Below, piece by piece: positions 24,172 to 33,200 of a DNA stretch of 64,000 nucleotides. Each line of letters starts with the position of its first letter. Position 1 is the first letter of the stretch. A model generated the notes under the pieces. It was not told the origin of the DNA. It did not search any database and saw only the letters and a list, made by a program, of their open reading frames with translations. The DNA is taken from contig JBNKMS010000023.1 in NCBI GenBank assembly GCA_050293315.1, positions 186,001-250,000 on the forward strand. Direction: 5' to 3'. This DNA comes from CBFDBF01 sp050293315. Its GTDB lineage: Bacteria > Pseudomonadota > Gammaproteobacteria > Chromatiales > Chromatiaceae. Position numbers and translations under genes: made by a program.

Positions 24172-25242
24172 ATGTCCGAACCTCGTATGCCTATTGAGAG
24201 TGGCGTTCCGGAGATAGATCCGTACCTGCATCCGGTACTGAAGAAGAACTATGGCACCTGGGCCTACCACGATCGTCCCCGTCCTGGTGTACTGCACCAC
24301 GTTGCCAAGAGTGGCGATGAAGTGTGGACCGTGCGTGCCGGCACCCCGCGGCAGATGGATGTCACCATGATCCGTGAGCTGATGGATATCTGTGATGACA
24401 AGGCCGAGGGCTATGTCCGTTTCACCACCCGTTCCAACATCGAATATATGGTGACTGATGAGTCCAAGGTGCAGCCGCTTATAGATGAGCTGACTGCAAA
24501 GGGCTATCCGATTGGCGGTACCGGTAACTCGGTCTCCATGATCGCTCACACCCAGGGTTGGTTGCACTGTGATATTCCTGGAACCGACGCCTCCGGCGCG
24601 GTGAAGGCCCTGATGGACGAGCTGATCGAAGAGTTCGAGAACGAGCAGATGCCTAACCGTGTGAAGATGACCACCTCCTGCTGCCAGATCAACTGCGGCG
24701 GCCAGGGTGATATCGCCATCAACGTTCAGCACACCAAGCCGCCCAAGATCGACCACGATCAGGTCGGTAACGTCTGCGAGCGTCCGACGGTTGTGGCTCG
24801 CTGCCCGGTAGCGGCTATCCGTCCTGCCATGGTCAACGGCAAGCCTTCACTGGAAGTGGATGAGAAGAAGTGTGTCTGCTGTGGCGCCTGCTTCCCACCA
24901 TGTCCGCCGATGCAGATCAACGATCCGGTTCATTCTAATTTTGCTATTTGGGTAGGTGGTAAGAGCTCTAACGCCCGTAGCAAGCCGACCTTCCATAAGC
25001 TGGTGGCCTCTAATGTTCCAAACAACCCACCGCGTTGGCCTGAGGTTGCCGAGGTCGTCAAGAAGATCCTCAACGCCTATAAGGAAGACGCCAAGGATTG
25101 GGAGCGTGTAGGTGAATGGGCTGAGCGTATTGGTTGGGGCAAGTTCTTTGAGAAGACCGGCCTGCCGTTTACCAAATACCATCTGGATGATTGGCATGGT
25201 GGCCGTGTGAATCTGAACGCTTCTAACCACATTCGCTTCTAA
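24172..25242 (+). CDS. dsrB: reverse dissimilatory sulfite reductase beta subunit
   Basis: 356 aa, full length. It forms the alpha2-beta2 enzyme with DsrA. The cofactor region shows SCCQINCGG and CERPTVVARCP, and a ferredoxin domain carries CVCCGACFPPCPPM near residue 237. The start MSEPRMPIESGVPEIDPYL and the end DDWHGGRVNLNASNHIRF are characteristic. The 114-bp dsrA-dsrB spacer contains a small hairpin (GCCGG/CCGGC, 24072-24088) and a GGAGAG ribosome site before the ATG. Confidence 0.97.
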   Translation: MSEPRMPIESGVPEIDPYLHPVLKKNYGTWAYHDRPRPGVLHHVAKSGDEVWTVRAGTPRQMDVTMIRELMDICDDKAEGYVRFTTRSNIEYMVTDESKVQPLIDELTAKGYPIGGTGNSVSMIAHTQGWLHCDIPGTDASGAVKALMDELIEEFENEQMPNRVKMTTSCCQINCGGQGDIAINVQHTKPPKIDHDQVGNVCERPTVVARCPVAAIRPAMVNGKPSLEVDEKKCVCCGACFPPCPPMQINDPVHSNFAIWVGGKSSNARSKPTFHKLVASNVPNNPPRWPEVAEVVKKILNAYKEDAKDWERVGEWAERIGWGKFFEKTGLPFTKYHLDDWHGGRVNLNASNHIRF

Positions 25243-25261
25243 AATTAAGGGGTGACCGTAA

Positions 25262-25654
25262 ATGAAGTTTTCGATTCAAATCAATGAGGGCCCGTATCAG
25301 CACCAAGCGGTTGATTCGGCATACCTGTTTACCAAGGCGGCCCTGGAGAAGGGGCACGAGATCTTTCGTGTCTTCTTCTACCATGATGGCGTAGATAATG
25401 GCACCCGTCTGACCACACCACCGCAGGATGACCGGCACATCGTCAACCGCTGGGCCGAACTGGCTGAGCAGCACGATCTTGACCTGGTTGTCTGTGTAGC
25501 TGCAGCTCAGCGGCGCGGTCTGGTCGATGATGGTGAGGCCGAGCGGAACGGTAAGGATGCTACCAACATCCATCCTAAGTTCCGCATCTCCGGTCTGGGG
25601 CAGCTGATTGAGGCCGCGGTCCAGTCGGAGCGGCTGGTTGTGTTTGGCGATTGA
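25262..25654 (+). CDS. dsrE: sulfurtransferase complex subunit DsrE
   Basis: 130 aa. Subunit of the DsrE2F2H2 hexamer, homologous to TusD, which passes persulfide sulfur to DsrC. The catalytic Cys78 is present in DLVVCVAAAQRRG, at the same residue number as in the characterised Allochromatium protein. The presence of dsrEFH beside dsrAB is the accepted marker of sulfur oxidation. It starts 19 bp after dsrB. Confidence 0.96.
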   Translation: MKFSIQINEGPYQHQAVDSAYLFTKAALEKGHEIFRVFFYHDGVDNGTRLTTPPQDDRHIVNRWAELAEQHDLDLVVCVAAAQRRGLVDDGEAERNGKDATNIHPKFRISGLGQLIEAAVQSERLVVFGD

Positions 25655-25668
25655 GATAGGAATTAATC

Positions 25669-26079
25669 ATGGCTGAAGATATTAAAAAATTCATGTACCT
25701 CAATCGTCGTGCTCCCTACGGCAGCATATATGCATGGGAGGCGCTTGAGGTTGTACTTATTGGTGCGGCCTTCGATCAGGATGTCAGTGTGGCATTTCTG
25801 GATGATGGCGTGTACCAGATCGTTAAAGGTCAGGATACTACAGAAGTAGATATGAAGAACTTCTCTCCGACCTACTCGGCGCTGGGTGATTACGATGTCA
25901 CCAAGCTATATGTCGAGAAGGAGTCTCTGGAGGAGCGTGGCCTCACCATTGACGATCTAATGCCCCTCACCTACGAGGATGAGGATGACGACTATGCAGA
26001 GAAGGACTCCATCCAACTGGTAAGCCGCGCAGAACTGGCAGGCCTGATGGATGAGCAAGATGTCCTTTTTAGCTTCTAA
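25669..26079 (+). CDS. dsrF: sulfurtransferase complex subunit DsrF
   Basis: 136 aa, TusC homologue, with the typical start KKFMYLNRRAPYGSIYAWEALEV. It has no cysteine at all, as expected of the structural DsrF subunit. The C-terminal third is strongly acidic (YEDEDDDYAEKD). Spacing to dsrE is 14 bp. Confidence 0.95.
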   Translation: MAEDIKKFMYLNRRAPYGSIYAWEALEVVLIGAAFDQDVSVAFLDDGVYQIVKGQDTTEVDMKNFSPTYSALGDYDVTKLYVEKESLEERGLTIDDLMPLTYEDEDDDYAEKDSIQLVSRAELAGLMDEQDVLFSF

Positions 26080-26093
26080 GACGGAGTGGCAGA

Positions 26094-26399
26094 ATGAGCA
26101 CATTACATACTGTAAATAAATCGCCTTTTGAGAAAAGCTCCGTTGCTAGCTGTGTAAACCATGCCCTGGAGGGTAGTGCCGTGCTCTTCTATGAGGATGC
26201 GGTCTATGCTGTTATGGCAGGAAATGCTGCTGCGGATCAGGTGAAACCGGCGTCAGGGGTAAAACTCTACGTTATGGGGCCGGATCTAAAGGCGCGAGGC
26301 GTTGCTACGGACAGGTTGATTGCAGGCGTTGAAGTGGTAGACTACGCCGGTTTCGTTGATCTTGCTGCCGAGCATGACAAGGTTCAGGCTTGGGTCTGA
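26094..26399 (+). CDS. dsrH: sulfurtransferase complex subunit DsrH
   Basis: 101 aa, TusB homologue. The conserved Cys20 is present (SSVASCVNHALEGSAVLFYED), which can carry a persulfide in the hexamer. Closely spaced after dsrF (14 bp). Confidence 0.95.
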   Translation: MSTLHTVNKSPFEKSSVASCVNHALEGSAVLFYEDAVYAVMAGNAAADQVKPASGVKLYVMGPDLKARGVATDRLIAGVEVVDYAGFVDLAAEHDKVQAWV

Positions 26400-26446
26400 G
26401 TAATAACCCCAGTCACTGAAAAACACATTACTTTAGGAGAAAATGA

Positions 26447-26782
26447 ATGGCTACTATTGAAGTGGAAGGCAAGACCCTTGAGGTCGATGAAGAGGGCTTT
26501 CTGGTAAGTCTGGATGATTGGTTCCCAGAGGTTGCCAACGTGATGTCCGCACAGGACGATCTGGAGCTGACCGATGAGCATTGGGATATCATCAACTTCC
26601 TGCGCGAGTACTACGAAGAGTATCAAATCGCCCCTGCCGTGCGTGTACTGACCAAGGCAGTTGGCAAGAAACTGGGCAAAGAGAAGGGCAACAGCAAGTA
26701 TCTGTATTCGCTCTTCCCTTATGGCCCTGGCAAACAGGCCTGTCGCTTTGCCGGCCTGCCTAAGCCGACCGGTTGTATCTAA
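26447..26782 (+). CDS. dsrC: sulfur carrier protein DsrC (two-cysteine type)
   Basis: 111 aa. The flexible C-terminal arm QACRFAGLPKPTGCI retains both redox cysteines, Cys99 and Cys110, so this is the functional DsrC that carries sulfur from DsrEFH to DsrAB and is recycled by DsrMKJOP. AGGAGAAA precedes the ATG. It is one of three DsrC-family proteins in the window and the only one with both cysteines. A strong stem-loop follows, fitting separate control of its abundance. Confidence 0.97.
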   Translation: MATIEVEGKTLEVDEEGFLVSLDDWFPEVANVMSAQDDLELTDEHWDIINFLREYYEEYQIAPAVRVLTKAVGKKLGKEKGNSKYLYSLFPYGPGKQACRFAGLPKPTGCI

Positions 26783-26795
26783 GTTTGTACTGAGC

Positions 26796-26822
26796 GGCCG
26801 GGAAGATAATATCTTCCCGGCC
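26796..26822 (+). terminator. strong stem-loop between dsrC and dsrM (partial terminator or RNA-stability element)
   Basis: Perfect 12-bp stem, GGCCGGGAAGAT pairing with ATCTTCCCGGCC around a three-base loop. It is followed by TGTTGCGG rather than a run of T, so it is unlikely to be a full intrinsic terminator. It probably protects the upstream dsrAB-EFH-C message from 3' decay or attenuates read-through into dsrMKJOP. Confidence 0.65.
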
Positions 26823-26908
26823 TGTTGCGGTCTGGGTGTTGCTGACATCGATAGATCTCAGATAGAGTAGCATCCAGGTTAATACCCCCGACAGAGGACT
26901 GCAGGAAA

Positions 26909-27634
26909 ATGTCTTTTTTCTTCGGCTTACTGTTTGTTGTAGCGGCGATTATATTCATAGCCGGAGTTGCTATGAAGATTGTCAGCTACGCCAGAACCCC
27001 AGCCCCCCTAAAGATCGCCACTACTCCGGCACCGACCACCAGGTTTGGCGTGGTCATGCGCATGTTTAGAGAGGTGGTTTTCTTTGAGAGCCTGTTTAAG
27101 GGCACCAAGTGGACCTGGATATTCTCTTGGATGTTTCATATGGCGCTGCTATTGGTGGTGATTCGTCATTTGCGCTATTTCATAGACCCTGCCTGGGTGC
27201 CTGGAATTATATGGAGTGCTATTGAGTTGGCACAGCCATTTGGCAAGTATGCCGGGTTCGCTATGGCTGCGGGCCTTGGAGGCCTGTTTCTGCGGCGCAT
27301 TCTGGTTGATCGAGTGCGCTATATATCGGCCCCATCTGACTACCTGATGTTGATCCTGCTGATGCTGATCGGCTCCAGTGGCCTGATGATGAGCTTTGTC
27401 GGACATACCGACATAATAGCGATCAAGAAGTTTTTCACTTTTGCCGGGGGTGCGCTACCGGCCGATCCGCCATTGATGGTGCATCTGCTGCTGGTGGCGT
27501 TGTTGATGATCATCTTTCCATTTAGCAAGTTGCTACATGTGCCGGGTGTGTTTTTCAGTCCCTCTCGCAATCAGGTGGACAATCCGCGTGAGCAGCGCCA
27601 CATTGCCCCATGGGCAAAGGCGCTGGAAGAATAA
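26909..27634 (+). CDS. dsrM: DsrM, membrane cytochrome b subunit of DsrMKJOP
   Basis: 241 aa with about five membrane helices, similar to nitrate reductase gamma (NarI). Potential heme b ligands are the histidines in WMFHMALLLVVIRHLRY and in MVHLLLVALLMIIFPFSKLLHV. It moves electrons between DsrK and the quinone pool. It is shorter than the roughly 330-aa DsrM proteins of some sulfate reducers, as usual in sulfur oxidisers. Confidence 0.93.
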   Translation: MSFFFGLLFVVAAIIFIAGVAMKIVSYARTPAPLKIATTPAPTTRFGVVMRMFREVVFFESLFKGTKWTWIFSWMFHMALLLVVIRHLRYFIDPAWVPGIIWSAIELAQPFGKYAGFAMAAGLGGLFLRRILVDRVRYISAPSDYLMLILLMLIGSSGLMMSFVGHTDIIAIKKFFTFAGGALPADPPLMVHLLLVALLMIIFPFSKLLHVPGVFFSPSRNQVDNPREQRHIAPWAKALEE

Positions 27635-27673
27635 AAGCAGAATTAATCATTACCAAGCCTACGGGAGCATTAC

Positions 27674-29248
27674 ATGGCTAAGGCAGACTTTGATGTTCCG
27701 GAGCTGAAGGAGTTTATAGAGGTTCCGGCGGTTCAGGAAGGTACGATGGCGAACACTAAGACGTCATACGTGGCAGCTCCTGAACACAACACCGATTTGG
27801 GGTTTCCCGGCGAGCTGGTCGAGGACTGGCACGCCAAGGCACTGGAGAAGCTGGACGACCTGCGTGGACGTTACCGCTCACTGCAGGTCTATCTGGACGC
27901 ATGCGTGAAGTGCGGTTCCTGTACCGATAAGTGTCAGTATTTTCTCGGTACCGCCGATCCCAAAAACACCCCGGTGGGTCGTCAGGACCTGCTGCGCAAG
28001 GTCTATCGCCGCTATTTCACCCTGGCGGGAAAATTCTTTCCCAAGCTGGTAGGGGCCAAGGATCTGACTAGAGAGACCCTGGATGAGTGGTATAACTACT
28101 ACCATCAGTGCTCCCAGTGTCGTCGCTGTTCGGTGTTCTGTCCCTACGGTATTGATACTGCAGAGATCTCCATGGCGGCACGAGAGATCCTTGATAGCAT
28201 CGGTTACGGCCAGAAGTACTGTAACGAGATTATCGCCAAGGTCCATAAGATAGGTAACAACCTCGGTCTGCCGGGTCCCGCCATTGAGAATACCCTGGAG
28301 GGGCTGGAAGAGGACGTACTGGACGATTTCGGGGTCGAGGTAAAGTATCCGCTGGACGTCAAAGGTGCCGAGATCCTGCTGGTTACTCCCTCCGCTGACT
28401 TTTTTGTAGAGCCGCACGTGGACGGCCTGATCGGTTACGGTAAGGTGTTCCATGAGGCCGGAGCCAGCTGGACCATGAGTAGCCATGCCTCCGAGGCCGG
28501 CAACTTCGGCATGTTCATCGGTAACTACGAGAATATGCGACGGGTCGCCATGCGGGTACGTGAGGCGGCCTTGGAGCTGGGTGTCAAGCGCATCGTATTC
28601 GGTGAGTGTGGCCACGCCTGGCGTGTTGCCTATGCCTTTCTCAATACGCTGGCTGGACCGTTTGACTTTCTGGATCCGAGATACCCGGTGCCACAGCATA
28701 TCTGTGAGTACACCAACGAGTTGATCAAAGAGGGCAAGCTGAATTTCGATAAGTCACAGAACGACGATATGGTTGTGACCTATCACGACTCCTGTAATGT
28801 GGCGCGCGCCACCCGTATGGGTGACAAGCCGGGTGGTCAGTTCACCATCCCGCGCGAGGTGATAAAGGCGGTCTGTAATAACTTCGTGGATATGGATGCT
28901 GACACCATCGGTGAGAAGACCTTCTGTTGCGGCGGCGGCGGCGGTCTGCTGACGGACGAACTGATGGAGGTCAGGGTCAAGGGGGCGATGCCGAGGATGA
29001 CCGCCCTACAGAACGCCATGAATGACAACGGGGTCACCCACATGGCGGCCATCTGCGCCATATGCAAGAGCCAATTTACCAAGGTGCTTCCATATTTCGG
29101 TATGGAGATGGATCAGATCGTCAGTGTGCATCAGTTGGTCAGTAACGCTATCGTTTTGACCGGGCAGAAGACCGAAGACGATGAAGATGATGATGCGGGG
29201 CCGGATGATACAGAGCAGAGCTCTCCAGACCAGGCGGGAGAAGAGTAG
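27674..29248 (+). CDS. dsrK: DsrK, HdrD-like catalytic iron-sulfur subunit of DsrMKJOP
   Basis: 524 aa. Two [4Fe-4S] ferredoxin motifs, CVKCGSCTDKCQYF and CSQCRRCSVFCPYG, are followed by CCG-type heterodisulfide-reductase segments: FCCGGGGGLLTDE and CAICKSQF, for the noncubane cluster. It is thought to act on the DsrC disulfide or trisulfide at the cytoplasmic face of the membrane. The tail is acidic (EDDEDDDAGPDD). The TAG stop overlaps the GTG start of dsrJ, leaving no room for dsrL. Confidence 0.95.
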   Translation: MAKADFDVPELKEFIEVPAVQEGTMANTKTSYVAAPEHNTDLGFPGELVEDWHAKALEKLDDLRGRYRSLQVYLDACVKCGSCTDKCQYFLGTADPKNTPVGRQDLLRKVYRRYFTLAGKFFPKLVGAKDLTRETLDEWYNYYHQCSQCRRCSVFCPYGIDTAEISMAAREILDSIGYGQKYCNEIIAKVHKIGNNLGLPGPAIENTLEGLEEDVLDDFGVEVKYPLDVKGAEILLVTPSADFFVEPHVDGLIGYGKVFHEAGASWTMSSHASEAGNFGMFIGNYENMRRVAMRVREAALELGVKRIVFGECGHAWRVAYAFLNTLAGPFDFLDPRYPVPQHICEYTNELIKEGKLNFDKSQNDDMVVTYHDSCNVARATRMGDKPGGQFTIPREVIKAVCNNFVDMDADTIGEKTFCCGGGGGLLTDELMEVRVKGAMPRMTALQNAMNDNGVTHMAAICAICKSQFTKVLPYFGMEMDQIVSVHQLVSNAIVLTGQKTEDDEDDDAGPDDTEQSSPDQAGEE

Positions 29249-29643
29249 TGATATATAAAATAACTGGACAGAGAAGATGGATGGCGTTGCTGCTGGCTTT
29301 AGTCGTATTGCTGCTGTCTACGGCAGTTATGAGTGAGTCGGCTGTAGTTACCCAGGGTTCCAAGGCAGCTGGATTGAACAGTTGCATTGTGGAGTCTACA
29401 GAGATGATGCGGCGTAACCACATGGAATTTCTTAAGCACGACCGTATTGAAACAGTGCGCAAGGGTGTTCGTGACACCAAGGCCAGTCTGGCTGAGTGTG
29501 TAGATTGCCATGCGGCCAAAGACGACAAGGGTAACGCGATCCCGGTTAACGCAGAGGGGCAGTTCTGTGAGTCCTGCCATCACTATGCGGCGGTTAGCCT
29601 TCCCTGCTTCCAGTGTCATCGCAAGGTGCCTGAGGATAACTGA
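29248..29643 (+). CDS. dsrJ: DsrJ, periplasmic triheme cytochrome c
   Basis: 131 aa. An N-terminal signal/anchor helix (WMALLLALVVLLLSTAV) is followed by three c-type heme motifs: CVDCH, CESCH and CFQCH. A conserved upstream Cys in NSCIVESTEMMRRNHMEF may be the unusual His/Cys heme ligand described in the family. The GTG start overlaps the dsrK stop (TAGTG). Confidence 0.95.
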   Translation: MIYKITGQRRWMALLLALVVLLLSTAVMSESAVVTQGSKAAGLNSCIVESTEMMRRNHMEFLKHDRIETVRKGVRDTKASLAECVDCHAAKDDKGNAIPVNAEGQFCESCHHYAAVSLPCFQCHRKVPEDN

Positions 29644-29645
29644 TT

Positions 29646-30419
29646 ATGAGTAATGACCAGACCGATATGAATCGTCGCCAGTTTCTAGGTAAGGCCGCAC
29701 TGGCCGCCGGCACAGTCACAGTGGCACCTGGTATTGTGTTGACCGTGGCCAATGCAACGCCAGATGAGACCGCAGGCGCCACGGCTGCAAATCGCTGGGG
29801 GATGCTGATCGATACCAACCGTTGTGCCGATGGTTGCTCTGCCTGCGTGGAGGCATGTGACAAAGAGAACGGCATTGATCTTTTGACCAAGCCTGAAGGG
29901 CAGTCTGAGGAGATGTGGCAGCAGCAGAAGCCTCACTGGATTCGCAAGGTTGTACTGAAAGATAAGCAGAGTGGCGCGGTAACAAATCTGCCACTGATGT
30001 GCCAGCACTGTGAACACCCTCCATGTGTTGACGTCTGCCCAACCGGGGCCTCTTTCAAGCGTGCAGACGGGATTGTCATGGTGGATCGCCATGTCTGTAT
30101 CGGTTGTCGCTACTGTATGATGGCGTGTCCATACAAGGCGCGCTCTTTCATTCATGCTGAAATTGAGGAGCAGGTTGTTGCGGCACCTAGAGGTAAGGGT
30201 TGTGTCGAATCCTGTAACCTTTGTGTCAACCGGATAGATGCGGGTGCCGGAACTACAGCTTGTGCTGAGGCGTGTGCAGAGAATGGGAATAACGCTATCT
30301 TGTTTGGCGATCTGAATGATCCGGAGAGCAATATTGTACAAGTGCTGAAGATGGAGAATAGCCGACAGATTCGGTCTGATCTTGAGCTGAACACCGCCAT
30401 TCGTTACCTAAATATCTAG
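29646..30419 (+). CDS. dsrO: DsrO, Tat-exported periplasmic ferredoxin-like subunit
   Basis: 257 aa. A twin-arginine signal, NRRQFLGKAALAAG, is followed by several [4Fe-4S] motifs: CADGCSACVEAC, CQHCEHPPCVDVCPTG, CIGCRYCMMACPYKA and a fourth CNLCVNR...CAEAC. It faces the periplasm and contacts DsrJ and DsrP. It starts 2 bp after the dsrJ stop. Confidence 0.95.
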   Translation: MSNDQTDMNRRQFLGKAALAAGTVTVAPGIVLTVANATPDETAGATAANRWGMLIDTNRCADGCSACVEACDKENGIDLLTKPEGQSEEMWQQQKPHWIRKVVLKDKQSGAVTNLPLMCQHCEHPPCVDVCPTGASFKRADGIVMVDRHVCIGCRYCMMACPYKARSFIHAEIEEQVVAAPRGKGCVESCNLCVNRIDAGAGTTACAEACAENGNNAILFGDLNDPESNIVQVLKMENSRQIRSDLELNTAIRYLNI

Positions 30420-30430
30420 GAAATTAGCCG

Positions 30431-31621
30431 ATGGAAAAAGTCACCTATCGCGAATTGTCGCTTACATCTCCACGTTACTGGGGGCTCCTGGCAATGTTTG
30501 CCGTCATGGTGCTTATTGCCCTGGGCGCAGCCTTCCATATGGAGCACAACGGCCACTGGGTCACCGGTATGAGCAACCAGATCGTATGGGGCATGCCCCA
30601 TGTGTTTGCGATCTTTCTGATTGTTGCCGCATCCGGTGCGCTCAATGTTGCCTCTATAGGTTCAGTATTTGGTGGAGAGATATACAAGCCTCTGGGACGC
30701 TTCTCCAGCCTGTTGGCTATAGCCCTGCTGGCCGGCGGCCTGACTGTATTGGTGCTTGATCTTGGTCGTCCCGACCGGTTGATTATCGCCATGACCAGCT
30801 ACAATTTTAAGTCTATCTTTGCCTGGAATATCATCCTATACACCGGCTTTTTTGTGATTGTCGGCTTCTATCTCTGGGCGATGATGGACCGCAGCGCGGG
30901 GCGTTTCTATAAGCCACTCGGTTTTAGCGCCTTCTTCTGGCGTCTCATATTGACCACAGGTACCGGCTCAATCTTCGGTTTTCTGGTGGCGCGAGAGGCC
31001 TATGACGCTGCGATCATGGGCCCTATGTTTGTCATCATGTCGTTCAGCTATGGCTTGGCCTTTTTCATCATTACCTTGATGGCTGCCTACTGGTGGGATG
31101 ATCGTAAACTTGGTGCGCAGACTCTGACTAAACTGAGAAACCTACTCGGAGTGTTTGTTGGAGCGGTGCTCTATTTTGTTACCATCTATCATTTGGCTAA
31201 TCTCTATGTCACTCAGCACCATGGGGTCGAGGCGTTTGTCCTGCTGAATGGTGGCATCTACACCAAGTTGTTCTGGGTTGGTCAGGTGCTGATAGGTGGT
31301 ATTATCCCTCTGTTTTTGCTCTATTCGCCGGCATTCAAGCAGTCGAAGATGGCTGTCCTGGCCGCATCATTTCTGGTGCTGCTGGGAGGTCTCTTCCAGA
31401 TATATGTGATCGTCATTGGTGGCCAGGCCTATCCAATGAATGTGTTTCCAGGCAAGGAGGTTATTGAGAGTGGCTTCTTCGATGGTATGGTCAATGGCTA
31501 CACACCAACCCTGGCCGAGACCCTGCTGGGCGCCGGAGGTATCGTGGTTGCGCTTATTATCACTGTAGTAGCATCCAGGATGTTGCCTATACTGCCTGCT
31601 GCTCTGGATGATCCCGATTAG
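30431..31621 (+). CDS. dsrP: DsrP, NrfD-family integral membrane subunit
   Basis: 396 aa with about ten membrane helices, for example YWGLLAMFAVMVLIALGA and LLAIALLAGGLTVLVLDLG. It is a NrfD/PsrC-like quinone-interacting protein pairing with DsrO. A strong rho-independent terminator follows 39 bp after its stop, so it probably ends the main dsr transcript. Confidence 0.94.
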   Translation: MEKVTYRELSLTSPRYWGLLAMFAVMVLIALGAAFHMEHNGHWVTGMSNQIVWGMPHVFAIFLIVAASGALNVASIGSVFGGEIYKPLGRFSSLLAIALLAGGLTVLVLDLGRPDRLIIAMTSYNFKSIFAWNIILYTGFFVIVGFYLWAMMDRSAGRFYKPLGFSAFFWRLILTTGTGSIFGFLVAREAYDAAIMGPMFVIMSFSYGLAFFIITLMAAYWWDDRKLGAQTLTKLRNLLGVFVGAVLYFVTIYHLANLYVTQHHGVEAFVLLNGGIYTKLFWVGQVLIGGIIPLFLLYSPAFKQSKMAVLAASFLVLLGGLFQIYVIVIGGQAYPMNVFPGKEVIESGFFDGMVNGYTPTLAETLLGAGGIVVALIITVVASRMLPILPAALDDPD

Positions 31622-31660
31622 TTGCTGGCTGGATTAGTCCAGTTCTGTTGTACTGCTATG

Positions 31661-31697
31661 AAACCCCGTTATTCAACAGAATGACGGGGTTTTTTCT
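31661..31697 (+). terminator. rho-independent terminator after dsrP
   Basis: The stem AAACCCCGT pairs with ACGGGGTTT, with an additional ATTC/GAAT pairing inside, and a run of Ts follows directly (TTTTTTCTCTC). A classic intrinsic terminator. Confidence 0.9.
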
Positions 31698-31734
31698 CTC
31701 ATCTACCAGTAGCGGAATTTGATATAGTCTATAG

Positions 31735-33114
31735 ATGTCCTCCCTCTATCTCTCTGCCGCCCATAAATCCTCAGGCAAGACCACTATCTCCATCGGTCTG
31801 TGTGCCGCCCTGCGGCAGAAAGGTCTGGCAGTACAGCCGTTCAAAAAGGGGCCTGACTATATCGACCCGCTCTGGCTGACTGCGGCATCTGGCAGGCCGT
31901 GTATCAATCTAGATTTTTATACCATGGAGCGAGCTGAGATTGAGGCTGCCTATTCGCGTGCAATGCAGGGGGCGGATATCGCTGTTGTTGAAGGAAATAA
32001 AGGTCTGTATGACGGCATGGCGCTGGATGGTAGTGATAGTAATGCGGCCATGGCAACTCTGCTGCAACTGCCGGTTCTGCTGGTGATCGACACTCGCGGT
32101 ATAACTCGGGGCATAGCACCGCTGCTGCTTGGGTATCAGGCATTTGCCGAAGAGCTGAATATCGCCGGGGTGATTCTAAATCGAGTGGCAGGAGAGCGAC
32201 ATGAGGGGAAGTTGCTGCAGGTTGTAGAGCACTACACTGATCTTCCGGTAGTGGGCGCGGTCCATAACAGCGACGCCCTGGCCATCACAGAGCGCCATCT
32301 TGGTCTGGTGCCTAGTAACGAAGCGGACGAGGCGCGTGCCAAGATCGGTCTTATGGGGAGGGCTGTAGCAGAGCAGGTGGATCTGGAGCGGGTCATTGCG
32401 GTTGCTGCTACTGCTCCAGCACCGCGCCAGTTCGATCCGGTTGAGGTTGGAGAGCACAGTGGAGCACCGCTGCGTATCGGTTACCCTCTAGATCGCGCCT
32501 TCGGTTTCTACTATCCAGATGATCTCCAGGCGATGGCGGCGGCGGGGGCGAAACTAGTCCCATTTGATAGCCTGCATGATCCACAACTGCCGGATGTTGA
32601 TGGGCTGTTTCTCGGCGGCGGCTTTCCTGAGGTGGCCATGGCCGAACTGGAGGCCAATCGCTCGTTGCGTGAGGATATACACCGCTTTATTGAAGAGGGG
32701 GGGGTGGTCTATGCTGAGTGTGGCGGTCTGATGTATCTGGCCCGCACCCTTACCTGGCAGGGGGTGAGCTGTGAAATGGTCGGGACTATTCCTGGCGACG
32801 CGGTCATGTATGATCGTCCTCAGGGTAGGGGGTATGTACGGCTGCGTGAGACCGATGAGGCACCATGGGTAGATGGAGAGCGCAGAGAGCTGGCGGCCCA
32901 TGAGTTTCACTACTCCACCCTGGAAAATCTCGATAGTGGGCTGACCTTTGCCTACGAGGTGTTGCGTGGCTACGGGGTGGATGGCGAGCATGACGGTATC
33001 GTCTACAAAAATATGTTAGCCAACTACGCGCATATGCGTAGTGTTGGCGGTAACCGGTGGGTAGAGCGATTTATTGCGCAGGTTAGAAGGGTTAAAGGCT
33101 ATCAATGCCGATAG
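31735..33114 (+). CDS. dsrN: DsrN, siroheme amidase (cobyrinate a,c-diamide synthase family)
   Basis: 459 aa. The N-terminal ATP-binding domain starts with the P-loop-like SAAHKSSGKTTISIG. The C-terminal type-1 glutamine amidotransferase domain has GLFLGGGFPEVAM and the nucleophile in YAECGGLMYLA. In dsr clusters this protein is taken to amidate siroheme for DsrAB. No cobalamin genes are adjacent, which supports DsrN over CbiA/CobB. The ATG has no clear ribosome site, and a terminator separates it from dsrP, so it may have its own promoter. Confidence 0.9.
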   Translation: MSSLYLSAAHKSSGKTTISIGLCAALRQKGLAVQPFKKGPDYIDPLWLTAASGRPCINLDFYTMERAEIEAAYSRAMQGADIAVVEGNKGLYDGMALDGSDSNAAMATLLQLPVLLVIDTRGITRGIAPLLLGYQAFAEELNIAGVILNRVAGERHEGKLLQVVEHYTDLPVVGAVHNSDALAITERHLGLVPSNEADEARAKIGLMGRAVAEQVDLERVIAVAATAPAPRQFDPVEVGEHSGAPLRIGYPLDRAFGFYYPDDLQAMAAAGAKLVPFDSLHDPQLPDVDGLFLGGGFPEVAMAELEANRSLREDIHRFIEEGGVVYAECGGLMYLARTLTWQGVSCEMVGTIPGDAVMYDRPQGRGYVRLRETDEAPWVDGERRELAAHEFHYSTLENLDSGLTFAYEVLRGYGVDGEHDGIVYKNMLANYAHMRSVGGNRWVERFIAQVRRVKGYQCR

Positions 33115-33200
33115 AAAACCACTGGCAACCAGCAGCATTAATCTGCTAGGTTAAGAGCGAGAGGCATAGAGCCCCCTTTGTATGGGTGCATATAGATTGT

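Noticed and set aside
27878..28699. 273-aa antisense frame opposite dsrK
   Set aside because: Mirror of a strongly coding gene with no recognisable domain.
31735..33114. Cobalamin biosynthesis gene (cbiA/cobB)
   Set aside because: The sequence family fits, but the position after dsrP and lack of any cobalamin genes favour dsrN.
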